A DNA stretch of 64,000 nt from Rivibacter sp049446155 (GTDB lineage Bacteria > Pseudomonadota > Gammaproteobacteria > Burkholderiales > Burkholderiaceae_C): positions 248,001-312,000 of the forward strand of contig NZ_JBMSEE010000003.1 in the NCBI RefSeq assembly GCF_049446155.1, given 5' to 3'. The notes under the pieces are model-generated. The model was not told the DNA's origin and searched no databases. It saw only the letters and a list, made by a program, of their open reading frames with translations. This document shows positions 62,515 to 64,000 of this stretch, piece by piece. Each line of letters begins with the position of its first letter. Within the stretch, counting starts at the first letter, position 1. The position numbers and the translations under genes are program-made.

Positions 62515-63174
62515 TCACGAAGGTTGCTTGACGATGCGCAGGTAGGGCCGCGGCGCCTTCCAGCCGTCGGGGAAGAGCTTCTTCGCGTCGTCGTCGGAGA
62601 CCGAGCCGGCGATGATGACGTCCTCGCCGTGCTTCCAGTTCACCGGCGTGGCGACCTTGTGCTTGGCGGTGAGCTGCATCGAGTCGAGCGCGCGCAGGAT
62701 CTCGTCAAAGTTGCGCCCGGTCGTCATCGGGTAGGTCATCATCAGCTTGATCTTCTTGTCCGGGCCGATCACGAACACCGTGCGCACCGTCTGGTTGGTC
62801 GCCGCGGTGCGACCTTCGCTGGTGCCCGGCTCGTCGGCCGGCAGCATGTTGTAGAGCTTGGCAACCTCGAGCTTGGGGTCGCCGATCATCGGGTACTTGG
62901 GCCTGGCGCCTTGGGTCTGCTCGATGTCTTGCGCCCAGCGGTCGTGGTCGCCGACCGGGTCGACCGACAGGCCGATGATCTTGCAGTTGCGCTTGGCGAA
63001 CTCGGGCTCGATCTTCGCCATGTAGCCGAGTTCGGTGGTGCACACCGGCGTGAAGTCCTTCGGATGCGAGAACAGGACCGCCCAGCCGTCGCCGATCCAT
63101 TGATGGAATCGGATCGTTCCCTGCGTGGTCTCGGCCGTGAAGTCGGGGGCGGTGTCGTTGATGCGCAGTGACAT
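62515..63174 (-). CDS. 1-Cys peroxiredoxin (Prx6 type)
   Basis: This 219-residue peroxidase has the peroxidatic Cys in FTPVCTTELGY and the long C-terminal domain of the Prx6 class. That domain contains TTGRNFDEILRALDSMQLT and ends in PRPYLRIVKQPS; no resolving Cys pair is evident. It reduces H2O2 and alkyl peroxides. ATG 63174 has AAGG about 7 nt upstream; an ATG 6 nt earlier is possible. It precedes the persulfide-dioxygenase-like gene. Confidence 0.94.
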   Translation of the reverse strand: MSLRINDTAPDFTAETTQGTIRFHQWIGDGWAVLFSHPKDFTPVCTTELGYMAKIEPEFAKRNCKIIGLSVDPVGDHDRWAQDIEQTQGARPKYPMIGDPKLEVAKLYNMLPADEPGTSEGRTAATNQTVRTVFVIGPDKKIKLMMTYPMTTGRNFDEILRALDSMQLTAKHKVATPVNWKHGEDVIIAGSVSDDDAKKLFPDGWKAPRPYLRIVKQPS

Positions 63175-63272
63175 GGTCATGCCTTGCTCGCGCGCATGGA
63201 AGGAAGCATCGGGCGGGCCCGCCTGCGCGCCGGGAACGGGCCGTTCGATCAGGGCTCGGGCCCTCGACCCGA

Positions 63273-64000
63273 TCAATATAGGGTCGGCTGCCCCGGCGGT
63301 CGAGTCTTGAAGCGCTTGTGCACCCACAGGTACTGCGCCGGGTTCTCGCGGATGCGCTCCTCGATCCAGCGGTTCAGCCGCGCGGTGTCGGCTTCGGCGT
63401 CATCGCTCGGAAAGCCCTCCAGCGGCTCGAAGCAGCGCAGCCGGTAACCGCGCCCGCCGGGCAGCATCTCGGCGATCACCGGCTGGACCTTCATGCCGAG
63501 CAGGCGTGCCATGCGCGAGGGCGCCAGCAGCGTGGCCGCCGGCACGCCGAAGAAGGGCACGAAGGCCGCGTCCTTGGCGCCGAAGTCCATGTCAGGCAGG
63601 TTGAAGAAGGCCGCGCCGTTGCGCACCGCGCGCATCAGCGGCTTGGCCGACTCCTTGCGAGAGAACAGTTCGGTGCGGCCGAAGCGCAGCCGCCCGCGCC
63701 GCATCACGCGGTCGAACACCGGGTTGCTCTGCCTCTGGTAGATCGACGCGGCGTCGCGCCGCACGTTGATGCGCACGCCGGTGCCGGCGACGTCGAGCCC
63801 GAGGAAGTGCGGCACCAGCCACATCCATGCGGTGTCGGGATGCTGGTCCGCCGCTTCGACCGGGCCGTCGACCCGGATCAGCCGCTTGAGCCGCGCCTCG
63901 GACGCGAACCACAGCAGTCCGCGCTCGAGCAGGCTGCGGCCCAGCCAGCCGAAGTGCTCGCGCGCGAGCGCGCGCCGCTCGGCCTCGGCCATCTGCGGAA
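63273..64000 (-). CDS. LpxL/HtrB-type lipid A acyltransferase, C-terminal part
   Basis: About 242 residues are present before the frame runs off the window; the first Met inside (63992) is internal, since the frame stays open upstream. The catalytic HX4D motif is HFLGLD, followed by NVRRDAASIYQRQSNPVFD, RRGRLRFGRTELFSRKESA, DMDFGAKDAAFVPFFGVPA, and a C-terminal NPAQYLWVHKRFKTRP. These define the late acyltransferases that add secondary acyl chains to lipid A at the inner membrane. Which chain it adds cannot be told. It stops 98 nt before peroxiredoxin. Confidence 0.92.
   Translation of the reverse strand, partial: PQMAEAERRALAREHFGWLGRSLLERGLLWFASEARLKRLIRVDGPVEAADQHPDTAWMWLVPHFLGLDVAGTGVRINVRRDAASIYQRQSNPVFDRVMRRGRLRFGRTELFSRKESAKPLMRAVRNGAAFFNLPDMDFGAKDAAFVPFFGVPAATLLAPSRMARLLGMKVQPVIAEMLPGGRGYRLRCFEPLEGFPSDDAEADTARLNRWIEERIRENPAQYLWVHKRFKTRPPGQPTLY

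Overview
The window is a 64 kb piece of a GC-rich (roughly 70%) bacterial chromosome. Protein sequences, gene order (rubredoxin-pilGHIJ-chpA, thiD-like/hemL, accBC-prmA, lolB-ispE-tRNA-prs-rplY-pth, dapF-DUF484-xerC) and housekeeping content point to a betaproteobacterium of the order Burkholderiales, most likely near Rubrivivax, Ideonella or Leptothrix. That placement is inferred from gene content, not from a marker tree. I see no prophage, insertion sequence, integrase-bounded island, CRISPR array or rRNA. Coding density is high, and most genes lie in short translationally coupled operons.

Layout. 1-5.0 kb: minus-strand twitching-motility chemosensory operon (rubredoxin, pilG, pilH, pilI, pilJ, start of chpA/pilL). 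5.2-7.5 kb: ThiD-like kinase and hemL. 7.5-14.2 kb: M3 peptidase (minus), then mpl, a DUF454 protein, a YqiA-like esterase and an RNase II-family enzyme. 14.2-18.5 kb: tonB-like gene, aroE, mtgA, an unrecognised gene, tlpA, aroQ. 18.6-24.0 kb: accB, accC, prmA, a zinc-ribbon/DUF3426 protein, a PfkB kinase and a small membrane protein. 24.0-29.9 kb (minus): DUF167, a histone H1-like protein, and nrdA-nrdB behind a promoter with two NrdR-type boxes. 29.9-35.1 kb (minus): ampD, pilR, pilS, a PP0621-like protein and a YpjD/CcsA-type membrane protein. 35.2-41.8 kb: ffh, DUF2726, ftsY, rsmD, coaD, ferredoxin, DUF4124, pth, rplY. 41.9-46.3 kb (minus): prs, tRNA-Gln, ispE, lolB, a TPR protein. 46.4-50.5 kb: mutM, a dynamin-like GTPase, mutY. 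50.5-53.7 kb (minus): ruvA and a two-component system. 53.8-55.7 kb: phoH, ybeY, an ion channel. 55.7-64 kb: rlmI, a TPR lipoprotein, a small secreted ORF, xerC, DUF484, dapF, a metallo-beta-lactamase/rhodanese protein, a 1-Cys peroxiredoxin, and the end of an LpxL-type acyltransferase.

How the genes work together. Two blocks control type IV pili (the Pil-Chp chemosensory genes and pilSR). Others form recognisable pathway groups: shikimate (aroE, aroQ), peptidoglycan synthesis and recycling (mpl, mtgA, ampD), fatty-acid initiation (accBC), SRP targeting (ffh, ftsY), deoxynucleotide supply (nrdAB), 8-oxoguanine repair (mutM, mutY), and isoprenoid/PRPP/translation quality (ispE, prs, rplY, pth).

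No wholly new multi-gene system is evident. The strongest unexplained signals are: (i) -10-like hexamers 6-8 nt before the start codon of eleven first-in-operon genes, suggesting leaderless mRNAs; (ii) an NrdR-box promoter plus a structured ~300-nt nrdA leader; (iii) two copies of a ~70-bp double-hairpin repeat that ends in the ribosome-binding region of the next gene; (iv) a ThiD homologue without the usual kinase motifs; (v) a dynamin-like GTPase between mutM and mutY; and (vi) an unknown protein coupled into the aroE-mtgA-tlpA chain.
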